Below are positions 49,939 to 59,700 of a stretch of 64,000 nt of DNA, one piece after another. Below the pieces are notes generated by a model. That model did not search any database, had not been told where the DNA came from, and saw nothing but the letters and a program-made list of their open reading frames with translations. The stretch is from contig NZ_JAFBCK010000001.1 of NCBI RefSeq assembly GCF_016907695.1, positions 1,302,001-1,366,000 on the forward strand, written 5' to 3'. The translations under genes were made by a program, and so were the position numbers. The stretch is from Actinokineospora baliensis. Lineage in GTDB: Bacteria; Actinomycetota; Actinomycetes; Mycobacteriales; Pseudonocardiaceae. The number at the start of each line of letters is the position of its first letter. Positions within the stretch are counted from its first letter, which is position 1.

Positions 49939-52074
49939 TTAGCCGACGCGTTCGAGTTCTCGGTTGTCTTCGGGGGTTTCGACTTCGGAGAGGCCCGCGC
50001 GTTCTTGGAGGCGGCGCAGGGGGGCGGGGGCCCACCAGGCGGCGTTGCCGAGGAGGCGGAGGGTGGCGGGGACCAGGAGCATGCGGACGATGGTGGCGTC
50101 GAGGATCAGGGCGACGATCATGCCGAGGCCGATGAAGCGCATGCTCTGCAGGGAGGACATGCCGAAGGCGCCGGTGACCACGCCGAGGAGCAGGGCGGCC
50201 GCGGTGATCATGCGGCCGGTGCGGAGCAGGCCGGTCTTGATCGCGTCCTGAGTGGACAGACCGGAGTGGCGGGCCTCGACCATCCGGGACAGCAGGAAGG
50301 TCTCGTAGTCGGTGGAGAGGCCGAAGACCACCGCGCCGATGAGGACCATCATCCCGGCCTGGGCCGGTTGCGGGGTCACGTCGAGCAGCCCGGCGCCGTG
50401 GCCCTCCTGGAACACGAACACCAGCACGCCGAAGGTGGCGGAGAGGCTGAGGGCGCTCATCACCACGGCCTTGACCGGCAGCAGCACCGACCCGAACGCC
50501 AGGAACATCAGCACCAGGGTGGCCAGCACCAGGATCCCGACCATCCACGGCACCCGGTCGACGATGCCGGTGACCGAGTCCGCGACCAGCGCCGGGAACC
50601 CGCCGACCATCACCTGCGCGGACGACGGCAGTGCGCGTAGGCCGTCGATCGCGGCGCGGGCTTCCGGCGAGGACGACTCGTTCTTCAGCGGCGCGGTCAG
50701 CAGCACCACGTTCTCGTTCGCGCCGCTGGGCACCGCGTCGGCGACCCCGGGGACCTGCTTGGCCGCCGCGACGAACGAGCCGATCTCGGCCTGGTCGGGG
50801 GTGCCGGGGAAGCGCAGGACGATCTTGACGGTGTCGTTGCCCGCCGCGGGGAAGTTGTTCGCGATCGCCTCGGCGGTCGCTCGGTGCGGGTCACCCGGCG
50901 GGAGTTGGCGTTCGTCGGCGCCGCCGAAGCGGGCGCTGCCGAAGGGGAGGGCGAGCAGCACCAGCACCGCGACGATCGGGACGACGAACAGCAGGGGGCG
51001 GCGCATGACGGCGTCGGCGACCTTGCCGAGGAAGCGCGGTTCCGGGCTGACCCTGCGGCGCCAGGGCAGCGACAGCTTGTCGACGCGGTGACCGAGGATG
51101 GCCAGCAGCGCGGGCAGGAGGGTGAGCGACACGATCGCGGCGATGGCGACGGCGGACATGCCGCCGTAGGCCATGGACTTGAGGAAGTCCATGGGGAACA
51201 CCAGGAGCCCGGCGAGCGCGATCACCAGCAGCGTCGCCGAGAACGCCACGGTACGACCGGCGGTCGCCACTGTGCGCCGCACAGCGTCAGCGGGTGACAG
51301 CCCGGCGGCGAGTTCCTCGCGGAACCGGCCCACGGTGAACAGGCCGTAGTCGATTGCCATGCCGAGGCCGAGCAGGGTGGCCACGTTCACCGCGAACGTG
51401 TTGACCTCGAGTCCCAGGCTCAGCAACCGCAGCACACCCAGGGATCCGAAGATCGCCAGACCACCCACCAGCACCGGCAGCGCCGCCGCGACCAGGCTGC
51501 CGAAGATCAGCACCAGCAGGATCAGCGTGACCGGCAGCGAGATCGCCTCGGCCACCGCCAGGTCGGCGTTGGACCGCTCGGTCATCGCCTGCTCGGTCGG
51601 CACCTTCCCGCCCACCTGGGTGACGACCCCGGGCACCGGCAGCGCGTCCTTGATCACCGCGAACGCGTCCTGCCTGGCGTCGAAGGTGTCCCCGGCCAGG
51701 GTGATGGTCGCCATCGCCAGCTTCTTGTCCGGGCTGGCCAGCGCGGGCTGCTTGGTCGACCAGTAGTCGACCCGCGCCGCGACGGCCGAGCTCGGTAACG
51801 CGTCGAGCGCCGAGGTGACCCGTGCGGCGACCGCCGGGTCATCCACGTTCGGGGCGCCGTAGAGCACCACGACGTCGGCGGGCTTCTGCCCGAGTTCGTC
51901 TTCGATGATCCGGTTGACCTGCGACGATTCGCTCGCCGGGTCCTCGTAACCGCCCTGGGTCAGCTTGTCGAAGACACCGAGACCCCACAGGCCGCCACCG
52001 AGGGTGACGACCAAGGTGGCCACCAGTACCAGCCAGCGCCTACGGTGGAGCACTGATCCCCATGATGCGAACAT
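49939..52074 (-). CDS. MMPL-family RND transporter
   Basis: 711 residues from ATG 52074, supported by GGGAGGAA ~7 nt upstream. Twelve helices in two halves, each with an extracytoplasmic domain. MMPL motifs are 'MAIDYGLFTVGRFREEL' near residue 240 and 'GLSTDYETFLLSRMVEA' near 575. The family exports lipids or drugs using proton flow; the substrate is unknown. It is divergent from a TetR gene that probably represses it. Confidence 0.95.
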   Translation of the reverse strand: MFASWGSVLHRRRWLVLVATLVVTLGGGLWGLGVFDKLTQGGYEDPASESSQVNRIIEDELGQKPADVVVLYGAPNVDDPAVAARVTSALDALPSSAVAARVDYWSTKQPALASPDKKLAMATITLAGDTFDARQDAFAVIKDALPVPGVVTQVGGKVPTEQAMTERSNADLAVAEAISLPVTLILLVLIFGSLVAAALPVLVGGLAIFGSLGVLRLLSLGLEVNTFAVNVATLLGLGMAIDYGLFTVGRFREELAAGLSPADAVRRTVATAGRTVAFSATLLVIALAGLLVFPMDFLKSMAYGGMSAVAIAAIVSLTLLPALLAILGHRVDKLSLPWRRRVSPEPRFLGKVADAVMRRPLLFVVPIVAVLVLLALPFGSARFGGADERQLPPGDPHRATAEAIANNFPAAGNDTVKIVLRFPGTPDQAEIGSFVAAAKQVPGVADAVPSGANENVVLLTAPLKNESSSPEARAAIDGLRALPSSAQVMVGGFPALVADSVTGIVDRVPWMVGILVLATLVLMFLAFGSVLLPVKAVVMSALSLSATFGVLVFVFQEGHGAGLLDVTPQPAQAGMMVLIGAVVFGLSTDYETFLLSRMVEARHSGLSTQDAIKTGLLRTGRMITAAALLLGVVTGAFGMSSLQSMRFIGLGMIVALILDATIVRMLLVPATLRLLGNAAWWAPAPLRRLQERAGLSEVETPEDNRELERVG

Positions 52075-52131
52075 TGAGCGATTCCTCCCGGGACGCCGCA
52101 GTGCACACGCGGCCATCGGGAGGCCGGTAAA

Positions 52132-52180
52132 CACCGTTCACTCGTTGGGGTCACACTACGGTGGAGTTAACGGCGTTCAC
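52132..52180. promoter_or_regulatory. Repeats between MMPL and TetR genes
   Basis: GTTCAC occurs at 52136-52141 and 52175-52180. CCGTT at 52134-52138 and AACGG near 52169-52173 are inverted. The 125-bp divergent gap probably carries the TetR operator, but the exact site is not resolved. Confidence 0.3.
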
Positions 52181-52199
52181 AAGAGCACGGGGTAGTCAG

Positions 52200-52931
52200 A
52201 TGACGCAGGCCACACGCCGCGACCGGGACCGGGCGGCCACCGACCGGGAGATCCGCCAGCACGCACGGTCGCTGCTGGTCAACGACGGACCGGCGGCGGT
52301 CACGTTGCGCGCCATCGCCAGGGAGCTGGGCATCACCGCCCCCGCGCTCTACCGCTACTACGACTCGCGCGAGGACCTGCTCGAGCACCTGCGCACCGAC
52401 GTGTGCGACGACCTGACCGTCGAACTGGGCAACGACCTGGTGGAGATCGCCGAGACCGACAACGTCGGTCAGGTGCTGGCCATCTGCCGGGGCTTCCGCG
52501 GCTGGGCGTTGGCGCACCCGCAGGAGTTCGCCCTGGTGTTCGCCTCCCCGGCGGCCACGGGCGCGTACTGCCCGGTCACCACGCCGGGGACCGCGAAGGA
52601 CTCGTTCGGGCGGATCTTCCTCACCGTCGCGGGCCGGGTGCTGGCCAACGGACTGCCCATCACCCGACCCGGCGTCGACGTCCCCGACGCCCTCGTGCCC
52701 GACCTGACCACCTTCCGCGACGAACTGCTGAGCACCATCGCCGAGTCCGGCGTCAACCTCAGCCCCGACCAGCTCGGCGTGGACACCGCCTACGTCATGC
52801 TGCAGTTCTGGGTGCGCCTCTACGGCCAGGTGGCGTTGGAGGTGTTCGGCCAGTTCCCGTTCCCGGTCACGGACCCGACACCGCTGTTCGAGTCCATGCT
52901 GGCCGACCTCATCTCCGACGTCGGGCTCTAG
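52200..52931 (+). CDS. TetR-family transcriptional regulator
   Basis: 243 residues from ATG 52200; GTG 52161 is an alternative but lies among the repeats. The HTH is 'AVTLRAIARELGITAPALYR' with 'YYDSREDLLEHL'. The C-terminal part matches the TetR_C_13-like WHG domain of actinobacterial regulators ('CRGFRGWALAHPQEFALVFA'). It is divergent from the MMPL transporter and is its likely repressor. Confidence 0.92.
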   Translation: MTQATRRDRDRAATDREIRQHARSLLVNDGPAAVTLRAIARELGITAPALYRYYDSREDLLEHLRTDVCDDLTVELGNDLVEIAETDNVGQVLAICRGFRGWALAHPQEFALVFASPAATGAYCPVTTPGTAKDSFGRIFLTVAGRVLANGLPITRPGVDVPDALVPDLTTFRDELLSTIAESGVNLSPDQLGVDTAYVMLQFWVRLYGQVALEVFGQFPFPVTDPTPLFESMLADLISDVGL

Positions 52932-52940
52932 ACGGCCGCT

Positions 52941-55742
52941 CTAGACGACGATGTTCACCAGCCGCCCCGGCACCACGATGAACTTCTTCGGCTTGGCACC
53001 ACCAACGGCCGCGGCCACCTTCTCGTCGGCCAGCGCGGCCGCCTTCACCTCGTCCTGCGACGCACCCGCCGCCACCGTCACCCGGCCGCGGACCTTGCCG
53101 TTGACCTGGACCGGGTACTCCACGGTGTCCTCGACCAGGTAGCGGTCGACGGCGATGGGGAACGGCCCGTGCGCCAGCGACTCGACCCCGCCCAGCTTCG
53201 CCCACAGCTCCTCGGCGATGTGCGGGCACAGCGGCGCCAGCATCTGCACCAGCGGCACCGCGACCGCCCGCGGCGCACCGTCGGGGAAGGTCTTGGTGAC
53301 GTAGTTGTTCAGCTCGATCAGCTTGGCGCCCGCGGTGTTGTAGCGCAGGTTCGCGTAGTCCTCGTGCACCCCGGCGATCGCCTTGTGCAGCGCGCGCAGC
53401 GTGGTCTCGTCCGGCTCGTCCTCGCTGACCCGCAGCTCACCGGTCTCCTCGTCGACCAGGTTGCGCCATACGCGCTGCAGGAACCGCTGCGCGCCAACGA
53501 CGTCCTTGGTCGCCCATGGCCGCGAGACGTCCATAGGGCCCATCGACATCTCGTACAGGCGGAAGGTGTCGGCGCCGTAGGTCTCGCACATCTCGTCCGG
53601 CGTGACGACGTTGCGCAGGCTCTTACCCATCTTCCCGTACTCCTGGCGGACTTCCTTGCCGTCGTAGAAGAACTTGCCGTCCTTCTCGACAACCGCCGAG
53701 GCGTCGACGTACACGCCGCGCTCGTCGGTGTAGGCGAACGCCTGGATGTACCCCTGGTTGAACAGCCGCCTATAGGGCTCCTCGCCGGAGACCTCGCCCA
53801 GGTCGAACAGCACCTTCTGCCAGAACCGCGCGTACAGCAGGTGCAGCACGGCGTGCTCGACGCCGCCGATGTACAGGTCGACGCCGCCGGGGTCGCCGGG
53901 GGAGCGCGGGCCCAGCCAGTAGCGCTCGTTCTCCGGCTCGACGAACCGGGCGCCGTCGGTCGGGTCGACGTAGCGCAGCTGGTACCAGCACGACCCGGCC
54001 CAGTTGGGCATGGTGTTGGTGTCGCGGCGGTAGGTCTTGGGGCCGTCGCCCAGGTCCAACTCGACCTCGACCCAGTCGCCCGCGCGCGACAGCGGCGGCG
54101 ACGGGACGGTGTCGGCGTCCTCGGGGTCGAACGTCCTGGGCGAGTAGTCGTCGACCTCGGGCAGCTCGATCGGCAGCATGCTCTCCGGCAGCGCGATGGC
54201 AGTGCCGTCCGCGTCGTAGACCACCGGGAACGGCTCGCCCCAGTACCGCTGGCGGGAGAACAGCCAGTCGCGCAGCTTGTACTGGATGGTGCCGTGGCCG
54301 TGGCCCTGCTCCTCCAGCCAGCCGATGATCCGCGCCTTCGCCTCGGCGATGCCCAGCCCGTCCAGGAACCCGGAGTTGATCGCCGGACCCTCGCCGGTGA
54401 ACGCCTCACCCTCGAAGCCCTCGGTCGGCTCGACGGTGCGGATCACCGGCAGGCCGAACGCGGTCGCGAAGTCCCAGTCGCGCTGGTCCTGGCCGGGGAC
54501 GGCCATGATCGCGCCGGTGCCGTAGCCCATCAGCACGTAGTCGGCGATGAACACCGGCACCTGGGCGCCGTTGACCGGGTTGGTCGCGTACGCGCCGGTG
54601 AAGACGCCGGTCTTCTCCTTGTTCTCCTGGCGGTCCAGGTCCGACTTCATCGACGCCGCGTGCCGGTACGCCGCGATCGCCGCACCGGGGGTCGCCGCCC
54701 CCGCGGTCCACCGGCTGTCCACATCGGACGGCCACTCGGCCGCGGCGATCTCGTCGACCAGCGGGTGCTCCGGGGCCAGCACCATGTAGGTGGCGCCGAA
54801 CAGCGTGTCCGGCCGGGTGGTGAACACCTCGATGCCGCGCTCGCCGACCGCGAACCGGACCCGGGCGCCGTGCGAGCGGCCGATCCAGTTGCGCTGCATG
54901 GCCTTGACCTTGTCCGGCCAGTCCAGCCGGTCCAGGTCGTCGATCAGCCGGTCGGCGTAGGCGGTGATCCGCATCATCCACTGGCGCAGGTTCCGGCGGA
55001 ACACCGGGAAGTTGCCGCGCTCGCTGCGCCCGTCCGCGGTGACCTCCTCGTTGGAGATCACCGTGCCCAGGCCGGGCACCCAGTTCACCGGCGCGTCGGA
55101 CAGGTACACCAGCCGGTGCTCGTTCAGCACGCCTTGGCGCTCGGCGTGCGACAGCTCCGCCCACGGCCGCCCGTCCGGGGTCGGCCGCTCACCGGAGTCG
55201 AACTGGGCCACCAGCTCGTCGATCGGCCGCGCCTTGCCCGCGTCGGCGTCGTACCAGGAGTTGAAGATGCGCAGGAAGATCCACTGCGTCCAGCGGTAGT
55301 ACTCCGGGTCGATGGTGGAGATCCGGCGGCGCTCGTCGTGGCCCAGGCCCAGGCGGCGGATCTGGCGCAGGTAGGTGCTGATGTTCTCGTCGGTGGTCTT
55401 GCGCGGGTGCTGCCCGGTGGACACCGCGTGCTGCTCGGCGGGCAGGCCGAAGGCGTCGAAGCCCATGGTGTGCAGGACGTTGCGGCCGTTCATCCGGTGG
55501 TAGCGGGCGAACACGTCGGTGCCGATGAACCCCAACGGGTGACCGACGTGCAGCCCGGCGCCGGAGGGGTACGGGAACATGTCCTGCACGAACAGCTTGT
55601 CCTCGGGCACCGGGCCCGCCAGCGGCCCGACCGGGTTCGGCGCGTGGTAGGTGCCGTGCTGCTCCCAGTGGTCCTGCCAGCGCCGCTCGATGCGACCGGC
55701 CAGCGCCGCGGTGTACCGGTGGCCCGGCTGCTCGTCACTCAT
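52941..55742 (-). CDS. leuS: Leucyl-tRNA synthetase
   Basis: 933 residues from ATG 55742. It charges tRNA-Leu. The class I signatures are 'HVGHPLGF' (HIGH type) near residue 52 and 'KMGKSLRN' (KMSKS type, Gly in place of Ser) near residue 703. The CP1 editing domain lies between ('[19 protein letters not shown]'), and an anticodon-binding domain and C-terminal beta domain close it. Upstream lies a Leu-rich leader peptide with a terminator, so expression is probably controlled by attenuation. Confidence 0.97.
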   Translation of the reverse strand: MSDEQPGHRYTAALAGRIERRWQDHWEQHGTYHAPNPVGPLAGPVPEDKLFVQDMFPYPSGAGLHVGHPLGFIGTDVFARYHRMNGRNVLHTMGFDAFGLPAEQHAVSTGQHPRKTTDENISTYLRQIRRLGLGHDERRRISTIDPEYYRWTQWIFLRIFNSWYDADAGKARPIDELVAQFDSGERPTPDGRPWAELSHAERQGVLNEHRLVYLSDAPVNWVPGLGTVISNEEVTADGRSERGNFPVFRRNLRQWMMRITAYADRLIDDLDRLDWPDKVKAMQRNWIGRSHGARVRFAVGERGIEVFTTRPDTLFGATYMVLAPEHPLVDEIAAAEWPSDVDSRWTAGAATPGAAIAAYRHAASMKSDLDRQENKEKTGVFTGAYATNPVNGAQVPVFIADYVLMGYGTGAIMAVPGQDQRDWDFATAFGLPVIRTVEPTEGFEGEAFTGEGPAINSGFLDGLGIAEAKARIIGWLEEQGHGHGTIQYKLRDWLFSRQRYWGEPFPVVYDADGTAIALPESMLPIELPEVDDYSPRTFDPEDADTVPSPPLSRAGDWVEVELDLGDGPKTYRRDTNTMPNWAGSCWYQLRYVDPTDGARFVEPENERYWLGPRSPGDPGGVDLYIGGVEHAVLHLLYARFWQKVLFDLGEVSGEEPYRRLFNQGYIQAFAYTDERGVYVDASAVVEKDGKFFYDGKEVRQEYGKMGKSLRNVVTPDEMCETYGADTFRLYEMSMGPMDVSRPWATKDVVGAQRFLQRVWRNLVDEETGELRVSEDEPDETTLRALHKAIAGVHEDYANLRYNTAGAKLIELNNYVTKTFPDGAPRAVAVPLVQMLAPLCPHIAEELWAKLGGVESLAHGPFPIAVDRYLVEDTVEYPVQVNGKVRGRVTVAAGASQDEVKAAALADEKVAAAVGGAKPKKFIVVPGRLVNIVV

Positions 55743-55792
55743 GGTGGAAACGTCCCTCTCGCGCTCTAGTCCCGGTCCTGTCCAAGAAAGCG

Positions 55793-55825
55793 AAAACCCC
55801 CCAGGCCCGATGGGCATGGAGGGTT
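55793..55825 (-). terminator. Attenuator terminator before leuS
   Basis: On the minus strand AACCCTCC (55825-55818) pairs with GGGGGGTT (55802-55795, one U-G pair), enclosing GCCC-ATC-GGGC. TTTTCGCTTTCTT follows. This is the most canonical U-tailed terminator in the window. It lies between the leader peptide and leuS. Confidence 0.75.
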
Positions 55826-55826
55826 G

Positions 55827-55856
55827 CCGCGCTCACCACCGAGGTGGTCAGCGCGG
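55827..55856 (-). promoter_or_regulatory. Leader hairpin preceding the leuS terminator
   Basis: A near-perfect stem CCGCGCT-G-ACCACC / GGTGGT-G-AGCGCGG with a 2-nt loop. Its 5' arm overlaps the last codons and stop of the leader peptide, so a stalled or terminating ribosome would decide whether it forms. This is the expected pause/antitermination element. Confidence 0.65.
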
Positions 55857-55886
55857 CTGACTAAGGAGCAGGCGGGCTGTGCTCAT
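55848..55886 (-). CDS. leuS leader peptide MSTARLLLSQPR
   Basis: A 12-codon ORF on the minus strand with three consecutive Leu codons CTG-CTC-CTT (55871-55863). A -10-like TAAACT (55898-55893) ends 6 nt before its ATG and no Shine-Dalgarno is visible, so it is probably translated from a leaderless mRNA end. It is followed at once by a hairpin and a U-tailed terminator, the organisation of ribosome-mediated attenuation. Confidence 0.7.
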   Translation of the reverse strand: MSTARLLLSQPR

Positions 55887-55930
55887 GGTGCGAGTTTACC
55901 CCACCCGGTCCACGTCGTTTCGCCGACGCG

Positions 55931-57046
55931 CTAGAGCCGGACCGCGAGCGCCACCACCTGGGTGACCTGGGTCGCGCTGAAGTTGTCGTCGCTGACCAGC
56001 AGCAACGACCGCTCGCCGGTGCGCAGCCGGGGACCCCACGTGATGCCCTCGATGTTGTCCACAGTGGACAGGCCGAGGTCGGCCAGGTCGACCAGCAGCC
56101 GCTTGCGCACCGGCCGCACCCCGCTCGGGTCGGCCAGGTCGCGGTTGGCCACGTTGGTCGCGCCGGTCGTGTCGACCTCGAAGACGCGGACCTTGTTGCC
56201 GACACCGGTCACGAACGAGCGCTCCACGACCAGGAACCGGGTCGGGTCCAGCGGGTCGACCGCCAGGATCGAGGTGACCCCGGTGGAGGCGAACCCGGTC
56301 GACGGGTTCGGCTTGGCGAACACCGGCTCCTCCGGGTAGGCGTACTGCGCGAGCTGGTGGCCCGCCCGGGTCTGCACCACGATCCGGGTCAACGCGCCGC
56401 GCTCGGTCGTGGCGTCCGGGCCGTCCTGCAGCAGCGGGCCCTCGACGGTGGAGACGACCAGGGCACCCGCGGCGGCGTAGGTCAGGCCCTCCAGGACCAG
56501 GTTCTGCCGCGGCCCCCGGTCGGCGGTCATCTTGAGGTTCGCGGGCAGCGGCAGCTCGCGGGCGAAGCGGCCGTCGCGCTTGGCGGTGCGGATCGAGGGG
56601 TCGATGAGCAGGTTCGGGCGGCGCTCGCCCTCCTGGCTCCAGGTGTAGTCGCCGGTCCACGGGTCGACCCGGATGTCCTCGGGGTCCACGGTGGTGCCGT
56701 CCCCGGTCGACAGCGGCGGGTAGGTCTTGCCGTCGGGGCGCAGCAGCGGGCTGGTGCCGGTGAACTCGACCGGGCCGATGCCGGTCGCGGTGACGTCGAT
56801 GCGGGCGGTGTAGAACCGGGCGGGCTGCCGGTCCGAGCGGTCGTCGCTGATCAGGACGTACCCGCCGGTGCGCGGGTCGCGGTCGATGCCGGACAGGCCG
56901 CCGACCGTGGTGCCCTGGAAGACCAGCGCGTTGGGGACGGTCCGCTCACCGATCAGGCGGACCTTCTGCGGGTGGGCCGCCGCGGGCACGGCGAGCACAG
57001 CGGCCGCGACGGCGGCGGCACAGAGAGCAGCTGAGGCGCGAGACAT
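55931..57046 (-). CDS. Secreted esterase-like phytase-type protein (DUF3616/phytase-like family)
   Basis: 371 residues from ATG 57046. The signal peptide 'MSRASAALCAAAVAAAVLAV' ends near 'PAAAHP'. The body matches 'esterase-like activity of phytase' proteins ('GGLSGIDRDPRTGGYVLISD', 'VDPEDIRVDPWTGDYTWSQE', 'VDNIEGITWGPRL'), a beta-propeller family often near phosphate genes. Activity is unproven. Its stop lies 45 nt before the leuS leader peptide, so the leuS promoter overlaps its end. Confidence 0.85.
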   Translation of the reverse strand: MSRASAALCAAAVAAAVLAVPAAAHPQKVRLIGERTVPNALVFQGTTVGGLSGIDRDPRTGGYVLISDDRSDRQPARFYTARIDVTATGIGPVEFTGTSPLLRPDGKTYPPLSTGDGTTVDPEDIRVDPWTGDYTWSQEGERRPNLLIDPSIRTAKRDGRFARELPLPANLKMTADRGPRQNLVLEGLTYAAAGALVVSTVEGPLLQDGPDATTERGALTRIVVQTRAGHQLAQYAYPEEPVFAKPNPSTGFASTGVTSILAVDPLDPTRFLVVERSFVTGVGNKVRVFEVDTTGATNVANRDLADPSGVRPVRKRLLVDLADLGLSTVDNIEGITWGPRLRTGERSLLLVSDDNFSATQVTQVVALAVRL

Positions 57047-57112
57047 GACGGGTAGCACACCGCACCAGGGTGTCCGCCGAGTGGCGATCCGACGACCTCT
57101 TACCATCTGGAC

Positions 57113-57520
57113 GTGAACCTCGTGCCGCTCGCGCCCCTGGTGGCCGGCCTCCCGCTCCTCGTCCTGGGTTTCCTCGGCCTCACCGAGCGCCTCCCGCGCA
57201 ACCGCTTCGGCGGTGTCCGCACCCCCGCGAGCCTGCGCAGCCCCGAGGCGTTCCGCACCGCCAACAAGGTCGCGGGCCTGCCCACCCTGGTCGCGGGCCT
57301 GGTCGGCGTCCTCGGCGCCGCGGCCGGGTTCGCCCTGGAGAGCACGGCCGCGGTACTGACGGTCTCGGTCATCGCGGTGATCGGCCTCGCCGTGATCACC
57401 CTCGCCGCGGGCGTCCTGGGCAACCGGGCCGCAGAGGCCGTCCCGGAGCCCAAGCCCGCGGTGCCCGCAGGCTGCGCGGGCTGCCAGTGCGGCACATGTG
57501 ACGTGCTGACCCGCTCTTAG
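57113..57520 (+). CDS. SdpI-family membrane protein with a Cys-rich tail
   Basis: 135 residues from GTG 57113. Three membrane helices surround the SdpI signature 'LPRNRFGGVRTPASLRSPEA'. SdpI proteins of Bacillus give immunity to the SdpC toxin; in actinobacteria the role is unknown. The C-terminus 'CAGCQCGTCDV' has four Cys in eight residues, which is unusual for the family and suggests metal binding or redox activity. The stop overlaps the convergent gene by 4 bp. Confidence 0.8.
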   Translation: MNLVPLAPLVAGLPLLVLGFLGLTERLPRNRFGGVRTPASLRSPEAFRTANKVAGLPTLVAGLVGVLGAAAGFALESTAAVLTVSVIAVIGLAVITLAAGVLGNRAAEAVPEPKPAVPAGCAGCQCGTCDVLTRS

Positions 57521-59682
57521 GTCGGCTTGCGCACCAGCCCTGTATAGGCAGCGACGGCGAGCGTGGCCAGTCCCCACACCAGCGCCTGGAGCACCCACAG
57601 CACGTAGGTGAACAGCTGCCCCCAGCGCGTATCGGTGGCCAGGTCGCAGCGCGCCCGCAGCCCCGTGGCACCGAGCGGCAACCCGCGGTCGATGCCAAGA
57701 CCGATCAACTCCGCGGTCGAACACGGCACCCCAGCATTGGCGGGCAGGACCCGCTCGGCCGCCAAGTGCCCCGGCCGCGTACTGACCTGCCCCGCCACAT
57801 ACCCAGCGGCACCGGCCAACGCGAGAACAGCGACCAAGACGGTCACGAGCCGGTGGGCGCGGTACCCGTAGTTCCCCAGCCACCCCCACAACCAGTGCCG
57901 CCACCGCGCGAACCGCCCACCAAGCGCCTCCGGCGCGCGTCGCCTCAAGTCCTCCTGCTGCGCGATGAGCACTTGGCGCGCGTTGCTGTCATGCCCCGCG
58001 AGCCGTTCGACAGCGGCGAGCTGCTGGTACGGCTGGGGCGAGTAGCTCCCGGTGTGGTGAACCAACACGTGCAACCACTGCCGCCAGGACATCAATCCCA
58101 ACGTGGCGAAGACGAACTCCCGAACGTCCAACTGCCTGCCCGCGTTCGGACACGACCGGCGACCGTCCTCCTCGCTCGGGCACACCACAGCGAGCGGCAG
58201 CCCCAACGTGCCCTTGACCTGCGCCTCAAGGAACAACACGAGCGGTCCGCGCCCGTTCTCGATCCGCAGACCGTGCATGTCCACCTGCCCACCGATGGTC
58301 GCGCCGAGCAACCACAGCGCGGCCCGCTCGCCCCTCCCGGTGAGGTTGGCCCCACGCAGCGAGAGGTGGCCTCCCACGTGAAGGCGGTCGCCGTTCACAG
58401 CCGTGCCGTCGTCATTGGTGACCTGCAAGCCGGAGGAGTTGAACTCACCGGTGATGTGGGCGTCATGCAGGCGAATCGCCCCGAGGACGCCGTGGCCGAC
58501 GGCGGTGACATCGGTGAAGTACAGGTTGTTCCCGGTCCGAATCCGGTCTGCCGACAGTGCCGGGCCGCTTTCGTTGCGGATGGTCGCGCCCACCAGGTTG
58601 AGCGCACCGCCGACTTGGGCGTCGAGCATCCGTGCGGCCCCCAACTCACCCGAGCCGGTTACCGCGGCCTGCCTGAGGAACAAGTTGTTGCCAACACGCA
58701 AGCTATCGAAATGCAGTGCGGGCCCACCATGGTTGGTGGCCGTGAGGCGGTCAAGCACGAGCGAAATGCCGATCGTCGCCGCCATCATCCGCACGGCCCC
58801 CAGCCCGCCCGAACCTGTCACCCTGGCTTCTCTGAGGAACACGTCGCCGCTGCAGTGCATGCGCTCCAAGTGCAGTGCGGGCCCGCTGCTGTTCGTGACG
58901 GTGGAGTTGTTGAGTTCGAGCCCACCGCCGAGCGTGGCTGCCATCATTCGCACGGCCGCAGCCTCACCTGAACCCATCATCGTGGCTTTCCTGAGGAACA
59001 CGTGGCCGCCTACGTGCGAGGCTTCGAGATCCACTGCGGGCCCACTGCTGTTGGTGACGCTGGCGTCGTCGAGGCCGAGCTCACCGCCGATCCTCGCGGC
59101 CCTCATGCGCACGGCCCCGACCTGACCAGCTCCTGTGAGTCTCGCGCCGGTCAGGACCGCGGTGCTGTCGACGCGCATCGCGAAGGCCTGCACCGCAGGT
59201 CCGGTGGCGTTGGTGATGGTGGCGCGTTCGAGCAGCAGTTGCCCACCGATGTGGGCGTCGATCAGGTTCACCGCTCCAGCCAGGCCGCGGGTGTCGATCA
59301 CGATGTCGCGCAGGAACAGGTTGCCGTCGGTGTGTAGGCCCTCGGCCCGTAAACCCGCCAAGCGGCTGTCACCGAGGTCGATCTCCCCCAGCCGGGCGTG
59401 CCTGCACGAGATCCCTCCCGCGATCAGGCAGTCGCGGAGCACCAATCGGGTGCGGGCCGTGACGTAGTCCAGGTCCAGCATCCCGACGACCGTGGCGCCG
59501 ACGACGCGGACGCCCCGTGGGTCAAGATCGCCGTGTACTCCCAGCAGCAACTGCCTGATCAGCTCTGCCCGCACCTCACCGACTGCCGAATCGACCTCCG
59601 CCCCACTGCGCGCGGCGTCGACGACCACCTGCTCGTACGGGGTCAGTTCACCGAGATCGGCCACACCGGCAGTGTCGATCAC
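57517..59682 (-). CDS. Beta-helix-like repeat protein with two C-terminal membrane helices
   Basis: 721 residues from GTG 59682. About twenty beta-helix-like turns occupy residues ~60-500 ('VTNSSGPALHLERMHCSGDV', 'IGGQLLLERATI'). Next come a cytosolic motif 'PYQQLAAVERLAGHDSNARQ', a Trp-rich basic stretch and two membrane helices. The same order is found in the paralogue at 36482-38731. It lies 18 nt after algH on the same strand and is probably co-transcribed with it. Function unknown; labels such as oxidoreductase for this family have no visible basis. Confidence 0.78.
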   Translation of the reverse strand: MIDTAGVADLGELTPYEQVVVDAARSGAEVDSAVGEVRAELIRQLLLGVHGDLDPRGVRVVGATVVGMLDLDYVTARTRLVLRDCLIAGGISCRHARLGEIDLGDSRLAGLRAEGLHTDGNLFLRDIVIDTRGLAGAVNLIDAHIGGQLLLERATITNATGPAVQAFAMRVDSTAVLTGARLTGAGQVGAVRMRAARIGGELGLDDASVTNSSGPAVDLEASHVGGHVFLRKATMMGSGEAAAVRMMAATLGGGLELNNSTVTNSSGPALHLERMHCSGDVFLREARVTGSGGLGAVRMMAATIGISLVLDRLTATNHGGPALHFDSLRVGNNLFLRQAAVTGSGELGAARMLDAQVGGALNLVGATIRNESGPALSADRIRTGNNLYFTDVTAVGHGVLGAIRLHDAHITGEFNSSGLQVTNDDGTAVNGDRLHVGGHLSLRGANLTGRGERAALWLLGATIGGQVDMHGLRIENGRGPLVLFLEAQVKGTLGLPLAVVCPSEEDGRRSCPNAGRQLDVREFVFATLGLMSWRQWLHVLVHHTGSYSPQPYQQLAAVERLAGHDSNARQVLIAQQEDLRRRAPEALGGRFARWRHWLWGWLGNYGYRAHRLVTVLVAVLALAGAAGYVAGQVSTRPGHLAAERVLPANAGVPCSTAELIGLGIDRGLPLGATGLRARCDLATDTRWGQLFTYVLWVLQALVWGLATLAVAAYTGLVRKPT

Positions 59683-59700
59683 CGCCGGTCTGGCGTGACG

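Noticed and set aside
53169..55769. A long + strand open frame opposite leuS
   Set aside because: Antisense shadow of leuS, Val/Arg/Asp-rich with no motif.
55743..55930. T-box riboswitch before leuS
   Set aside because: No T-box core motif or specifier-loop layout was found; the Leu-rich ORF plus terminator explains the region better.
56054..56070. A TTGTCCACA match inside the esterase-like gene
   Set aside because: Single occurrence inside coding sequence; expected by chance in 64 kb.
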